64,000 nt of DNA from Xanthostigma xanthostigma (Eukaryota; Arthropoda; Insecta; Raphidioptera; Raphidiidae). The position numbers and the translations under genes are program-made. Below are positions 11,323 through 23,485 of the stretch, in pieces. Each line of letters opens with the position of its first letter. Position 1 is the first letter of the stretch. The notes beneath the pieces are model-generated. The model worked only from the letters and a program-made list of their open reading frames with translations, ran no database searches and was not told the origin of the DNA. Where the stretch lies: assembly GCA_963575645.1 (NCBI GenBank), contig OY754467.1, positions 20,667,001-20,731,000 on the forward strand, in the 5' to 3' direction.

Positions 11323-11882
11323 TCATTCACAGTAATTAACTGCCCTTTATCGTGTTCAATAGCATAATTGAATTTTAACTGTCATTCAGAATTAAATTAA
11401 AAGTTTTTAATTAAACAAGTGTTTAAATAAATTATTTCAATATCATTTTACATATCTTGAATATATTGAATACAAGAAGCCTGGTCCGGCCTCGCATGGA
11501 TTTGTAGATTGTCTATTAAAGATAACATGTAACTGAATCAGGATTAATCGTATTTCGGTCAAAATAGCTTCGTAAGTCTCGCCAAGCAAGTAAATCGTAA
11601 TTATATCATAACTTTGTTGCGAGTAACTTTTCTTCTAAGATATTCATGATATGGTGTAATGGTCAATTTTGATCTAAATTAAATGCCTAAGGTAACTAAC
11701 ATATTTAATTGGACAAGGATTAATGCCATGCCAGTCAAAATAGCTTCGCAAATAACTCAATATTTTTGAGCAAATTTTTCAAAGATAATAATGGTTAGTG
11801 TTACAATAAATTCAAGAACAACCACCGTAAGACTATCATAGAAACGTTTGACTATATTAGACAAGTCTCGTCTCTGTTAGTT
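11323..11882. other. Non-coding AT-rich stretch
   Basis: Two sub-segments (11540-11600 and 11720-11790) share CAGGATTAAT or AAGGATTAAT, CGGTCAAAATAGCTTCG or CAGTCAAAATAGCTTCG, and similar following text. They look like two diverged repeat fragments in tandem. No gene was seen. Confidence 0.45.
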
Positions 11883-12105
11883 TTCTCCGTCATTATGTGC
11901 CGTCGGGATGAGAAATCGGAATGGAAACATAGATTTTAATTGGCCAACCCGTCGGTTCGTTAACGGCCATAATCGTTTCTTGACGTAATGGGCTTTCCTT
12001 TCTAATGTGGACATCTCCATTATATTCTTGGTTTTTGTTTTTCTTGCAATGTAAGCCGACGTCGGATCGGAAGAAATAAGGATCCAAGGTAGGTGCAGCC
12101 TAAAT
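11883..12105 (+). repeat. Dispersed direct repeat, copy B
   Basis: The second copy of the repeat at 10484-10690. It retains CGTCATTATGTG at the left and GTAGGTGCAGCCTA at the right, with an insertion relative to copy A in the middle. Confidence 0.6.
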
Positions 12106-12319
12106 TTGATAAGAAATAAGCAGAAAATGGTTTCATGGGCCCGAAAAAACTATGTCCTGAGCCCTGACCTTCGCTGTAACTAAAACAGTCAAGTAAGGTA
12201 GTTATAGATTAGTCATACGGAATGCATATTTATGCTATTTTTTTGTCTTTTTATTTACAAAGATACTTCGCAAGTGATTGACCTTCACACATAACATTAC
12301 AATATTTACATACGGATAA

Positions 12320-12889
12320 AAAACCGCACACACTATACATGCATGGACCAGTATATTATAGCCCAGAAATGTCTGTTCATGCATGTGTCCACATTGTTAA
12401 ATGGAGTTGCGCACATAAGACCAGTACCTGCATCCAGCAACGACCGTCAGAACAAATCATGTCAGTCAGGATATAATTTTGACCTGACATTTCTATGTCT
12501 GACCGTGCTGGACCAGCTTAATGTTGTGTTTTGGTGCTGTTTTAATATCGTAGGTGAGGTGAAATGATATTCAAGAGCTCGTGGCATGCAAAAATATTCC
12601 ATAATTCAAAAAATAAGTGATGAAATTCACCATAGTGCTTCCTGTTTTCATTGATAGGGTGGACCTTAAAACTTCTTTTTTTCGTGGTTCTCTTCCTCCT
12701 TCTCACATAACATCGTCAAAATAAAAACTTCTTTTACCGAACTACACACTTCATTATTGCACGCTTGTTACTTGAAAAGTGTAAAATGTCTGCCGCACCC
12801 GGAACCTGAACTAAAAATTGCTGGTCCGTGAACTTATAGTGTGCAAAATCGTGCTGTGCTGGTTCGTGAAAGGATAGTGTGCGCGGTCT
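12320..12889. mobile_element. Harbinger-like MITE, second family (copy A)
   Basis: The right end, read inward, is AGACCGCGCACACTATCC, followed outside by TAA (12890-12892). The left end reads AACCGCACACACTATAC, preceded by TAA at 12317-12319. Several internal inverted copies of a GGACCAG or CTGGTCC motif lie near both ends. The termini resemble those of the MITE at 5322. A copy of part of the interior is at 17729-18015. A 74-codon frame at 12343-12567 is internal and not a gene. Confidence 0.6.
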
Positions 12890-12892
12890 TAA

Positions 12893-13035
12893 ATACGACA
12901 TATTTTTTATGTAGATTTAAAAAAGTACTTTTAGGATCGACATAATATTAGTCACTATTGATGGGCTGTGTAATTTGTTATTATTAACACCGTATATAAA
13001 GTTTCATTTAGATATAGCAATATTGAAAACAAATT
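12893..13035. other. AT-rich spacer
   Basis: Short non-coding sequence between a MITE and a retrotransposon-like tail. Confidence 0.4.
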
Positions 13036-13039
13036 ATTA

Positions 13040-13500
13040 GAGACTTTCCGTTACCCGCGGTTTCGCACGCGATTGAGACGAAACACGAATTAATTCCTAT
13101 TATTTGGCAGTTACTCCTTTCTCGACGTAACCCCCCCCCCCAATAAAGTTCAAAATTGATGACATTCACGTCCTGACAAACTTTGAAAATGACACCTATG
13201 TTGATTTTTAGACTATTTACATCTTTTCACCCTCTGAAGGGGTTGTTTTTGAAAAAGCATGAAACACGTGTTTACTTATTTGTTGACAGGAGTAATCCTG
13301 CGCATTTTCTCCAAGAAAATTTTGAACCCCCGTTACACCCTTTTAGGGATTGAATTTTCAAAAATCTGTTCTTAGCGGATGCTCACGTTATAATAACTAT
13401 CTATGTGCCAAATATCAACCCAATCCGTGTGGATAGTGGTTTGAGCTGTGCGTTGATAGATCAGTCAGTCACGATTTCCTTATACATATATTTAGAATAG
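13040..13500 (-). repeat. Non-LTR retrotransposon-like tail fragment
   Basis: The segment has the layout of insect retrotransposon tails: a TTACCCGCGGTTTCGCACGCG block at one end and TCAGTCAGTCACGATTTCCT near the other. There is no reverse transcriptase frame. Eleven C residues run at 13131-13141. The clade cannot be assigned from the sequence alone. Confidence 0.45.
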
Positions 13501-13539
13501 AAAAAAACAAAAATACGACTGCGGTCTCAATATGAAAAG

Positions 13540-13849
13540 CAGGGCCGGATTTCCCATAAGGGAATGTAGGCTCGCGCCTAGGGCGGCAAATTTTTTAGGG
13601 GCGGCAAAAATCAGAGTTGAAAAAAATATATGTGTTTGAAAAAATATAAAGTCAAGTCAAAATTTTTTTTGCGATCACGTAATTTCATTACCTAAATTTT
13701 TTCAAGCAAATACTGATTTTTTTCCAATTTTCAATTTGAATTTCCCGCTGAGAATTAGCTTAATACCAACCTCCATGCAACTGACATGAAAAAAACAACT
13801 CAGTGAGACCTAAATTAGAGGGGCGGCACAAATTGTAAATCCGGCCCTG
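13540..13849. mobile_element. hAT-type MITE, 310 bp, perfect 8-bp TSD
   Basis: Termini are CAGGGCCGGATTT and its inverted counterpart AAATCCGGCCCTG. Both are flanked by the identical 8-bp duplication ATGAAAAG (13532-13539 and 13850-13857). The 8-bp duplication and the CAGNGNCGG-like terminus are diagnostic of the hAT superfamily. Subterminal GGCGGCA words occur on both sides. There is no transposase frame. Confidence 0.92.
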
Positions 13850-13857
13850 ATGAAAAG

Positions 13858-14490
13858 TAGTCAAGTAAAAATATAACAGGCATATATTAAAAAATAAACA
13901 ATTTTTTGAGTGCAAGAGAATCTTTAAATTTACCAAAAAAAAGTCCCACCGTATATGGAAAAGTGAAAGCATACGATTCTATGTATAATTAAAATATGTA
14001 AATAAGTATAAACATCATATTTAACACGTTCGCTGCACTGGCAATAATCAATTAATTTTAGTACTCATCCATAATGATGTTCATATTAATATGCATATAT
14101 AAAGTGTTGACATAACATTGAACAATATAAAATAGGCTTAATAGGCATTTATCTTGCCGCATTCTATGTCACGTTCAGGTAAATGTCACTTTTGTTATAT
14201 GGATAACCGCTTCGTACTTAATTAGATGCGTATCAATTTTGTTTATAATTTTCAAGGGTAAAAGTTAATGCTCGTAAGTAAGTTCCTCGACTTTTACAAC
14301 ACATATATTTAGTTACTTTATTCATATGATAGAAATGTACCTACACTAAGTTAACTTTTTATTATTCAGAAGTCAGAATAATAGATTGTACTCACAAAAA
14401 AAATGAATCTAAATAGAAAAAAAAATTGCTTTTCAAGCTATAATATTGTTTACTAAAATGTATAGAAAAATGTTATTTCAAAGTGAAAGT
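13858..14490. other. AT-rich spacer, nothing recognised
   Basis: No gene or clear repeat boundary was seen. The 70-codon frame at 13760-13972 crosses the MITE edge and is fortuitous. Confidence 0.45.
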
Positions 14491-14494
14491 AGAA

Positions 14495-15330
14495 GCGAAA
14501 AGAAGTTTGACCCTGCAGGCCATCCCTGAAACTTCCCGCTATTTTCGAGTTCAAAACGCTCAAAAATATATAAAATACAGCAAGAAGTTTATTTTTTAGC
14601 TCTTCGAACTTAAAAAAACACTTTTTTACGAATTTTTCGTTCACGAACAAATGAACTATATTTTAATGCGGTTTGCGGCATTCTACGCAATTTCTTTAAC
14701 CTAAGAAAGTAAATATATATTACATATCGTGTCCATCAAGATAATTATTAAATTTATAGACGAAACGTCGTACAATAATTAATAAATAACTTTTTGTCCA
14801 CAATCCTGCGATTTTTATTAATACTAAGAAAGTAAAATTACGAAAAGCTCGATCTGATAAGAATTTTAGAAGTAATGTTAAAAAAACACTATTTACGAAT
14901 TTTTCGTTCACAATATCTCTTGAACAAATGAACCGGTTTTTAAGCGGTTTGCGGCAATCGACGCACGTTTTTGAGGAGAAGAACTAATTAGATTTTGGAA
15001 TCAATCGGTTTAGTAGTTTAGAAAATATTCTAAAAAACAAATTTCTAAAATATTTTTAAACTTTTATTTCTCAAAATCTATTGGTTCAAATCATTCTAAA
15101 TTTTCAGAGAATCTATAAGTTCAGCAAAGTCACGTTAGATGCCACAAACCGCGTTTCAATGGGACACTCCGTTCAAAAGTAATAAGAGGTTTACATACAC
15201 GCACATGCAGCCCTACGGACATCATCGCCAAAATAGTAAGAATAGCTTCCTAGGACCTCAAAACGTCGAGATCTGACGAAAACTCTATTTTCGAAAATCG
15301 GGGTGAAAACAATAACTTCCCGATTTTTTA
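14495..15330 (+). repeat. Long dispersed repeat, copy A
   Basis: This shares long blocks with 36535-37045, including AAGAAGTTTGACCCTGCAGG, CTGAAACTTCCCGCTATTTT, CGCAAACCGCGTTTCAAT-like sequence, and CAAAACGTCGAGATCTGA followed by an AACTTCCCGATTTTTT end. This copy has extra internal sequence (about 14650-14880) that repeats the ACGAATTTTTCGTTCAC block. No coding frame was found. It is probably a retrotransposon or other transposon remnant; class unknown. Confidence 0.65.
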
Positions 15331-15567
15331 TTGATTGCGGGAAGTCAAAAATATCAATTCAATCGATCCATTATTCTTTAAGCAGGATCGTTTTTAAATT
15401 TAGTAACGCTTTCTTTATGGAGAAACATATTATGTCATCACAATTTAAACTCATTGTCAAACTAGATTTTCTGACAAAGCGTTTTGCAACCCAGCTATAA
15501 GAATCATTTGTTTATGCTGTGAACCGTACAACAGTACAAGTTTTATTGAATAGCTGCAGATTAAAAT

Positions 15568-16100
15568 TAGTGATGTGCCGGATCGTTAAAAATGTATATC
15601 CGCGGATACGGATCTGAATACGGATATTTGGATTCAAGATCCGCGGATACGGATCTTAACTTTCTTAGAGTACGCGGGGGTAAATATTGCACATCGACCT
15701 TTGGAAAGAGACTATCTGTAATGGGAAAAAGTTATTAACCTCTTTAAGAGTTAACTCTCATAACAGATTGTCTCTTTCCAAAGATCGATGCGCAATATCT
15801 CATTATAAAGATAGTTTTTTAGTACCTTTGAGTTATGTACTATTTGTATGGTACTCACTACGATAAATGTTTGCAATATAAAGGTGACAAATACGATTTT
15901 AAAAAATAAAAAATAATCTGAATGGAATTTAACAGTTTTTCATTATTACCTAATCACCTATATATATAAAATTTCATCTATGAATTGAAAATTAATAAGG
16001 TAAAAGATCCGTAAAAGATCCGCCAAAAACAAACGGATACGGATCTGTTTTCTCCCTCGGATATCCGCGGATACGGATACCGATATCCGGCACATCACTA
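15568..16100. mobile_element. hAT-type MITE with GGATACGGATCT subterminal repeats
   Basis: Termini are TAGTGATGTGCCGGAT and its inverted counterpart ATCCGGCACATCACTA. The flanks ATTAAAAT (15560-15567) and GTTAAAAT (16101-16108) form an 8-bp duplication with one mismatch, which indicates hAT. The word GGATACGGAT recurs several times near both ends, as expected for transposase-binding subterminal repeats. A further inverted repeat at about 15691-15803 (a TTTGGAAAGAGA arm facing TCTCTTTCCAAAG) lies inside. No transposase is present. Confidence 0.85.
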
Positions 16101-16108
16101 GTTAAAAT

Positions 16109-16452
16109 AAAGTTAAGTATAATTAATATTCATTAGTTTAAGTTATTATCTAGTAGTAAATTGGTTTCACTTCCCAATTTTCACGTTTCGAGAGATTTTG
16201 ATTCAGTCGAGCCGCTCAATGTAACTTGTCAACTCATCAATTGTTTGGAAATAAAAAAATTATATAGGTACTTGAAAACACTTAGATAAAATATTACAGT
16301 TAATCAGCGTCTATGAGTGTTTAGTGAATGTGAACGACAGATTGCGCGAAAGCAAACTAGTGAGTGGGTGAGAGAGAAATTTTCTTCCGACGTGTGGTTT
16401 TATGCGCAAGACTTTTTAGATAACTTTATAATAGTTGGAAGACAGTAACAAC
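16109..16452. other. Spacer, nothing recognised
   Basis: Non-coding sequence between the hAT MITE and the next foldback. Confidence 0.4.
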
Positions 16453-17348
16453 GCTCTCTTTCGTGTAGTCTGAGTTCCCCTCTACAAATCCGCTTAGTGG
16501 AGTATGGGTCTAGCGCGTTGCGATACGACACTGGGGCAAAATTTAAAATTCCTCTACTAATTAGCGGAAAATGACTGAAAGGCATTTGGGGGTTCCTCCT
16601 AATTGCATAAAAAATATTTTCTGCCAATTTACTCCCTGCAGAGACTTTCAAAATCACTTCAAAAAATCGAAAAAAAAACGTCAAAAAAATAAAAAATAAA
16701 ATAATTGAATTTGATGTTGAAACTTGACGGAATAGTTGAGTGAGTGGCCCGGAATACGAGAAAAAAATTTCGTGGCTCCAAGTGACCTCACTTCCTTTCG
16801 ATGATTCTTCAAAATTTGCACAGGCAAAAATTAGAAAAGTCTTCGCTCGGTGGCAGAAATTCTTACCAGGCTCTCTATTGGTAGCCAAAAAGCTTGAAAA
16901 AAATATTATCTGCCAATTTTGTCACTGCTAGATCACAATCTGCCAATTTAATGTAGGTATTTGTCATTAATGCTTTACCTGAATACCATGTTAAACTTTC
17001 TACGAACATGACGCGTTTTTGCAAGGTCGATTTTGGTAGAAAACTGGACTTCAGGATTCTCTACAAGAATACGAATCGTTTGAGAGCTCGGTTTCACTCA
17101 CCAAGCTTTTTTTAATTTTATTTTTTTCTATTTATTTAGTATCTATGCAGGGAGTAAATTGGCAGAAAATATTTTTTCTGCAATTAGGAGGACCCCCCAG
17201 ATGCCTTCAGTCATTTCCTGCCATTTAGTAGAAGGATTTTTAATTTTGCCATTTTTTTAAGTGCCCCAGTGTCGTATCGCAACTCGCTAGACCCCTACTC
17301 CACTAAGCGGATTTGTAAAGGAGGACTCAGACTACACGAAAGAGAGCA
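16453..17348. mobile_element. Foldback element with ~190-bp arms
   Basis: The left arm 16453-16640 and right arm 17146-17348 are inverted copies. They share GCTCTCTTTCGTGTAGTCTG, the CACTAAGCGGATTTGTA block and CTGCCAATTTACTCCCTGCA. The arms carry small insertions and deletions relative to each other. A 162-codon minus-strand frame at 16400-16888 runs through the left arm and loop. It has no recognisable domain, and its start lies in the unpaired loop, so I treat it as fortuitous. The clade is unknown and no target duplication was found. Confidence 0.7.
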
Positions 17349-17725
17349 AGTGCTCCTTGACCATTTCTGTCACCGTCGCTCTAATTACGTATAATAAAAC
17401 CTCACAACTTGTCTGTACTATGTCTATACTAATAGGTACATGTTTTGAAATTCTATCTTCACAAAGAAGAAAACAATAAATTGTTTCATTTATTTATTAC
17501 AGTTGTATTTGTCACAAACTAATAAGTAGTTTCAAGCTCGTGGCCGTCTGTCAACTCAATCCATGCAAGTGTTTACTAATTTACATCATATTAATGACTT
17601 ACACATCCGACCTTCCTCAATCAATATTGATTTAATGTTAGTGACATTTTAATATGTTATAATTGATTTGCGTCCGTACGATAGTTAAGAGAGATAAATT
17701 TTGATTGATTGTAAATTCTTATACT
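17349..17725. other. AT-rich spacer
   Basis: No gene was seen and no clear repeat boundary. Confidence 0.4.
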
Positions 17726-17728
17726 TAA

Positions 17729-18015
17729 AGACTGCGCACACTTATCCAGCACGACCAGCACAGCACGGTCCAGAAAAGCTTACTCCATGTTATTTTAAGC
17801 AGTAGCGCACATTAGATCAGCAACGACTGTCAGTCGGTCGCCTGCAAGTTCTGCCTAGAAATGCTGGACTGATCTATACACAACATCGTCAAAATAAAAA
17901 ATACTTTCGCCGAACTACACTCGTTCATGCTAGTTGAAAATTAAAAGATGGCTGTCGCACACAAACCAGCACTAAAAGTTGCTACACAATACACGATCAA
18001 ATAAACAAGCCAACC
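17729..18015. mobile_element. Harbinger-like MITE, second family (copy B, truncated)
   Basis: The left end AGACTGCGCACACTTATCC is preceded by TAA. The interior repeats the CATCGTCAAAATAAAAA, CCGAACTACAC and GCACTAAAAGTTGCT-like blocks of 12320-12889 in the same order. The right terminus is not recognisable, so the copy appears truncated or decayed. Confidence 0.55.
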
Positions 18016-20975
18016 AGCAATATTGTACAGCTATTATATAGACTGATTATGCGGTCAAATCGTATCAATTTGATCTAACGGCGAGTATGCATGATTAAAT
18101 TGTGTTCGATTTTGTCACAATCAACGAAATCGTACTGCGTCGTTTGATCGTGAGTGGCGCAGTTAAATCTAGATTTAAGAATGTGATTTGCTTTTAAACA
18201 AATGAAAATCTCCAGTTGACTGAAAACAAATGACGGATATAAACGTCGTAATTGAAAAAGGATTAAATACAATTTTAAAACCCTCCTACTAAAAGGAGGT
18301 AAGTAACCAAACAAAATCCGTCTGGGGCTGCCATTCGCTGCCCTGAATTAAGAATAGGATAATATAAAAAAATCAATATTTTTTTAAGTTTTATTAATAT
18401 CACATAAAAATACTCACGAAGGAAGGTGTCAAGCAAAATATTAATTCCCAAACTAATTTTACAAATTCCTTTTCAAAAAGTACTATTTCTAAATTTTATT
18501 TTTTAGCCAGGTATTCGTATTATATTCAGTTTTATTGTTTTATTATTATGATCCTGTGGGGTAATTAGCGCGTTTACCCCATATCTACGCTCTTGTACGC
18601 AATATTTCCTTGTTTATTTGTGAATTTTCAATTTCCACTCCACAGTTTAAAGCAATTTTTATCCCGATTGGTCATCGGTTAGTGTCGTAAGCAAAACAGA
18701 AAAATTGCGATCAGGTGAGGCTCAGTTTTAGTATTGAATTAATTAAAAATCAGAATCAAAATAAAATATTCAGTTTGATAAAACTTATTTCCATTATTTC
18801 AACAGAATGAGTAACGACTAATTAGATTATGTTGTTTAAATTATTATTAACTTCAAAGACAGATTAAAATCGTATCATTTATTAAATTTACTAATTACTT
18901 ATATGCGGATATTAAATATTTGATGATACGAAATAAAATTTTGACGTCATTTATAACTTGGGGTGTTTCCAGTTTTCCAACAATTTAATGACAATATTTG
19001 ATTGACTTGTTGATATAAATGACGAAACAATTGTGCATAAAAATGCCTTTTACAACTATTTCTGCATATTATAGTAAAGCACGGATTATGCAAGACTATA
19101 TTCTGACATGCGATTCGTCTGTGTTACTACTCATTTTATACAAACCGTGCTAGGGATGTTTTTCATTTTTTGGTAAAATAAATATCAAAAAAGGCGAATT
19201 TATGCAAATAATTTAAACGTAAGCTGTATTTCTACATTATCTAATAGTGTTTTAGCAGTTGCTGACGGTTTGGGGTCGTAGTACGATCAAGACGATTAGT
19301 GTGAATTATCAAAAAATTGTAACATAAATTGAAAAAATACCATATTATGTATCTCGTGCGTGATGGTATTACGCCTGGTGTAAGTGTTAAAAATCGTAAA
19401 AATGTAATTTAAATCTAAAAACTTGTTTATTTCAACACACTAAAAAGTGGAAAATATGTTTAATACATTACGTTTAAAAGTATAAGATACTAAACTTAAT
19501 TGTTATAGGAGAGAAAAAAATTATTTTCTACTTTTTAGTGCGTTGATATATTATTTAAACGTATTTTTTTTAACTTTTTTTTTTCAAATAAACCCGCAAC
19601 ATGCAATTTACTATCGACCTTTTAATAAATAATTAATTTATAATTTAAGCGTCAAGGCGTCGTCCGTAAATAGAAATACCTATAGATGCATAAAAGAACG
19701 CTTATTACTCACTCTATCAATTGCTTGCTTAAAAAACATAGATCTGTTTTCTGAAAAAGGAACACTAGGCCATATAAGTTTCTGATCTAACATTTACGTT
19801 ATTTATCACCTACACATCAGATATTTGGAATTCTACAATATTCTTTAATTAACTTGTTTTTATTTGTTGTTACTTCATAAAATATTGCTAATATTTGGTA
19901 CTGGTATTTTTTTACTTTAAATATTTATTAAACAAACTAAGCATTGCGTTGACATTTTGTCTCATCAGAAGTGAAACAATACTTATTCTAGTTTTTGTCA
20001 AACAACATCTGCCGAGAAAATTTTAATACTTAAAACTATTTCAAAATAGTGATTCATTTTTTTCTTGAATAATTAATTAGCGCCAAAAAAATTGTCTAAA
20101 CTTTATTATATCAATGATAAGAAATATTGCTCGTGTACCCACAAAAATTGTGTAAAATTTATGAAATTCTAGGACAATTTTTTTTAATAAAACCTATTGC
20201 AAACAGTCTAATTTTGAAATTCTGGAAAATAGTAATAACTACCTATGTTTGTTAACAAACTTATCATGAAAAATTGTAAATATAAAAACAATAGTTTAAT
20301 AAACTCGGATTTATCAATAGCATCAGCTGACATATCTACGTTAGTCATTGTCACGATGTCATTTTTGTGGAATTGAAATGTATAACAAAATTGCCTAACA
20401 AGAGACGGCACTGTTGATTATATATACATTAGTTTACCTTCCTTTCACACGAGTGTCTCGAACGCCGAGCTGAACAAAATATAAGAATAAATCAATTCGT
20501 AAAAATAGTGCCTCTATACTATTTCGGGTATATTTAAATTTGAAACGTATGCTGATGAATGAATTTCAGCCAATTTTATTTTTTTTAATTACTGCACGTT
20601 CGGCATAAGCAATTTTGCCTTATGGCCACGAATTACAAAAAAAAACTTAAAAAAATATATATAGATACATGTTTGATTACAAAAGAAACACTAATTTCTA
20701 GTAATTAGTGATTTCAGGAGTTAACCCTTTAGTGAACGGGTGACTTCACTCAATATCTGAAATGAGCTCTATGACCACGAGTCACCATCCACGATCCAAC
20801 GCTAGTCGCTACAATACCATTTTGTCGAATATACAATTCTGTCGGAAATTTGACGAGAAACACGTAACGACCTTGCAATTCGAATTTTGCTATCAAACGA
20901 TAAACATGTCAAGCGCACATATATTAATTAGTGACTATTGTGCTCTTTATCACCGAAAATAAATTCACTAATAAT
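18016..20975. other. 3-kb AT-rich region with no gene seen
   Basis: No coding sequence, tRNA or rRNA was recognised. An inverted repeat at about 19427-19560 pairs CAACACACTAAAAAGT with ACTTTTTAGTGCGTTG. The short minus-strand frames at 18075-18314 and 20208-20411 carry no motif and have AT-biased composition. This is the longest stretch in the window without an identifiable mobile element. Confidence 0.45.
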
Positions 20976-20979
20976 TATA

Positions 20980-21679
20980 CGGAATGTTTCAAAATTCCCG
21001 GAACGGCTGAATATCTCTGCGAGATTAAGTTTATTTGAAAAATGTTGCAAAAGAAAGTTGCTTAACTCGTAATATATTTTTGGGTCACAAAACTTCTTCC
21101 TAAGAGGATGCAGGGGATAACTCCGTATTTTTAAATGGCAACCTTATTTTTTTTTATTGGGTCGATAAAAAAAGACATATTTTGTTCCAAACTTTTTTTT
21201 GTTCAAGCTACAGATCACCGAGTACGCAGGGTAAATTTTACCGTGTTATTCTCACCCTCTCAAATAAAATTTGTTCATTTTGTAACAGATCAAGGAATTG
21301 TACTCTTTTACTTGAACTTGATAACAATCTTAAAGATGTTTGTCGTTTTTAAAGTAGAATTTGCACAAAATGAACAAATTTTATTTGAGGGGGTGAGGAT
21401 AACACGGTAAATTTTACCCCGCGTACTCGGAGATCTGTAGCTAGAACAAAAAAAATTTTGGGACAAAAGTGTCTTTTTTTGCCCGAAGAATTCGAAACAA
21501 TAAAAATTGGGGGTGCCATTTAAAATTTCAGAGTTACCCCCTGCCCTCCACAAAGGAACCCCCTTGGGAGGAATTTTTGTAACCGAAAAATTCCTTACGA
21601 GTTGAGCAAATTTTTTTCGCAACATTTTTCCAAAAAACTCTGAGATATTCAGCCGTTCCGGAACTTTTGAAACACCCGG
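20980..21679. mobile_element. TA-flanked Tc1/mariner-type MITE, 700 bp
   Basis: The ends are inverted copies: CGGAATGTTTCAAAA on the left and CGGGTGTTTCAAAA (reverse complement) on the right. Each is followed by TTCC-GGAACGGCTGAATATCTC-type sequence. TA lies immediately outside each end (20978-20979 and 21680-21681). The inverted arms extend inward past the GAGTACGC(A/G)GGG block. The frames at 21135-21410 and 21308-21625 are products of this inverted structure. No transposase. Confidence 0.85.
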
Positions 21680-21681
21680 TA

Positions 21682-22018
21682 CATTTAGGATATTATCACA
21701 AGATCGAATCCGAAATCACAATAGACGATCATGTAAAATAGTGTTACGACAAATCGCACTGACTTGGTCAGACAACAAACATCCCAATCAAATTTCATTC
21801 GATTTTGTTGTTTCCAGCGAAATTATACTGCGACATTTCACTTTCGAAAAATTATTTTTAGCAGTTTTATGTATCCTTCAGAGATGTAAAAACACATGTT
21901 TTCGAATAAGTCATTTGGAATCTTTGAGTGTTCTTTTTTTATAAAAAAGTAAAATGTTCTACGAGGTTTCGCCCGTTTACTTACACAACTCTCCCATTTT
22001 GATACGTTTTATTTTAGA
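21682..22018. other. Spacer, nothing recognised
   Basis: No gene or repeat boundary was seen. Confidence 0.4.
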
Positions 22019-22374
22019 CTAGCGATCCCGCCCGTTTTCATCCGGGTGCAAAAGAACGAATGGGGAAGGGAGGGACATGAGTACGCACATTCATCTTAGT
22101 TTACCGAGATGAATGTTGTGTCCAAATTTCACGATGATCGGAGTTACCGTTCAACAGTTTTTGTCGGACGGACAAACTTTGAGTAACGTTTTGCAACATT
22201 TTTTATTGATGATCTGCGCTCCTATTGGACATACATGATATTATATAGCCTATAGCCTTCATCGATAAATGGGCTATCCAACAAAAAAAAATCAAATCGA
22301 ACCAGTAGTTCCTGAGATTAGCGCGTTCAACCAACCAAACAAACAAATTCTTCAACTTTATATATTAATATAGA
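22019..22374 (-). mobile_element. Helitron-like non-autonomous element, copy A
   Basis: Read on the minus strand it begins TCTATATTAATATATAAAG and ends ATCGCTAG followed by T. A 5' TC and a 3' CTAG next to T are Helitron terminal features. The base before TC is T, not the usual A. The interior aligns along its whole length with 41734-42075, including a GTTTTTGTCGGACGGAC block and the ACAAACAAA run. A GC-rich possible hairpin lies just inside the 3' end. No Rep/helicase is present. Confidence 0.6.
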
Positions 22375-23026
22375 AGTATCGATTAGTATTTAGATACTAC
22401 TGCATAGTAATTAGAAGAATAATGACTTTATTCACTAAGATTTCTTTTTAGAGATTCCAAAAAACAGTGCATTTTTTAAATTTCTGGTTATATATTTTAA
22501 TTTTTTTGCGTATTTATATCCTAAACTACTACACGCTAAAATAGAAGTTGAAAATAATATTAACGAGATAAAAAAAAAAAACTGTATTAAAAAGTCGTGT
22601 GTCGGTGTGATTTTCAAATTATCCGTTCACTGCAGGGTTAACACTTGACATGAAGTGTAAAAATCATTTGAGCCCAAATTTTAATGCATCTAACTGGTTT
22701 GAAATAAAACAATGACTAGTTTTAATCTGTAAGCTTAGCAATCTACATTTTTTATCTGATAAATTAGTGATATCAATCCCTGCTTATATTTAAACAATAA
22801 TTATTTTAAATTCTTAGAGCTAGTCATTAAAAATGGATAATGCTTTTATTATTGCTCATCACACCATAAAAAGTGGACAGAATTTATGCTTTGCACATCG
22901 AAAAAGAATATAATGCTTGTGATCGATAAATTGATTATTTTTTAGATTTGATATGAACCTAACAAATATTTAATTAGAATTCTCAAGTTGGTTTCGATTG
23001 ATAAATATAAAACTTTTTAAATATAA
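22375..23026. other. AT-rich spacer
   Basis: No gene recognised. The minus-strand frame at 22435-22617 is AT-rich and hydrophobic by composition only. Confidence 0.4.
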
Positions 23027-23191
23027 TTGAACCTCTTTCAAAAAGGGTCACTAAAAAGCGTAAAATAACAAAGTTTTGAGGTCGGAAACAATTAAATATA
23101 CCTAGATACTAGATAGTATAAATAAATTGTTGCCGACCTCAAAACTTTGTGATTTTATGTTTTTTAGTTACCCTTTTTGAAGGAGATTCAA
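23027..23191. mobile_element. Palindromic MITE (uninterrupted copy)
   Basis: A 165-bp inverted repeat. TTGAACCTCTTTCAAAAAGG on the left faces its near-complement on the right, and an inner CAAAGTTTTGAGGTCGG block faces CCGACCTCAAAACTTTG. A second copy at 33731-34777 is split by a mariner-type transposon. This one shows the empty-site structure. Confidence 0.8.
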
Positions 23192-23218
23192 TATTTAAAA
23201 AGAAGTGTTTTATTTAAT

Positions 23219-23474
23219 ATTTTTGACGTGATAACGTCTTATAAATTGATGAAACATCGGAAACACACGAAAAAGTGTCACGTTCCGCCTGAGCCTGAGC
23301 GTGCAAGCGAGAGCGCGGTATAAGCGATAGAGAGGCACGATCGGCCCAAGCGTCGGCTTGTACGCAGTTCTCTCTCTTCTCGCGTGACGTCAGAGAGTTC
23401 ATCAATGTTTCTTTATGACGTTATCACGTAAAACTATCGTCCGTAAACCGACTTTACAGACAACCAATTTTTTT
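23219..23474 (+). repeat. Copy 2 of the GTTATCACGT family
   Basis: It contains the shared 5' block from 23225, the AAAAAGTGT...ACGTTCCGCCT block and the 46-bp 3' block at 23420-23465, which I read as identical to that of copy 1 at 3367-3412. The inverted words GACGTGATAACGTC and GACGTTATCACG are best preserved here. It starts about 30 bp after the palindromic MITE. Confidence 0.75.
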
Positions 23475-23485
23475 AGTGATCTTTT

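Noticed and set aside
16400..16888. 162-codon minus-strand frame
   Set aside because: It runs through a foldback arm and loop, has no recognisable domain, and low-complexity F/I/L-rich text in the middle.
21308..21625. 105-codon minus-strand frame
   Set aside because: It lies within a TA-flanked MITE and mirrors the frame at 21135-21410 through the inverted repeat.
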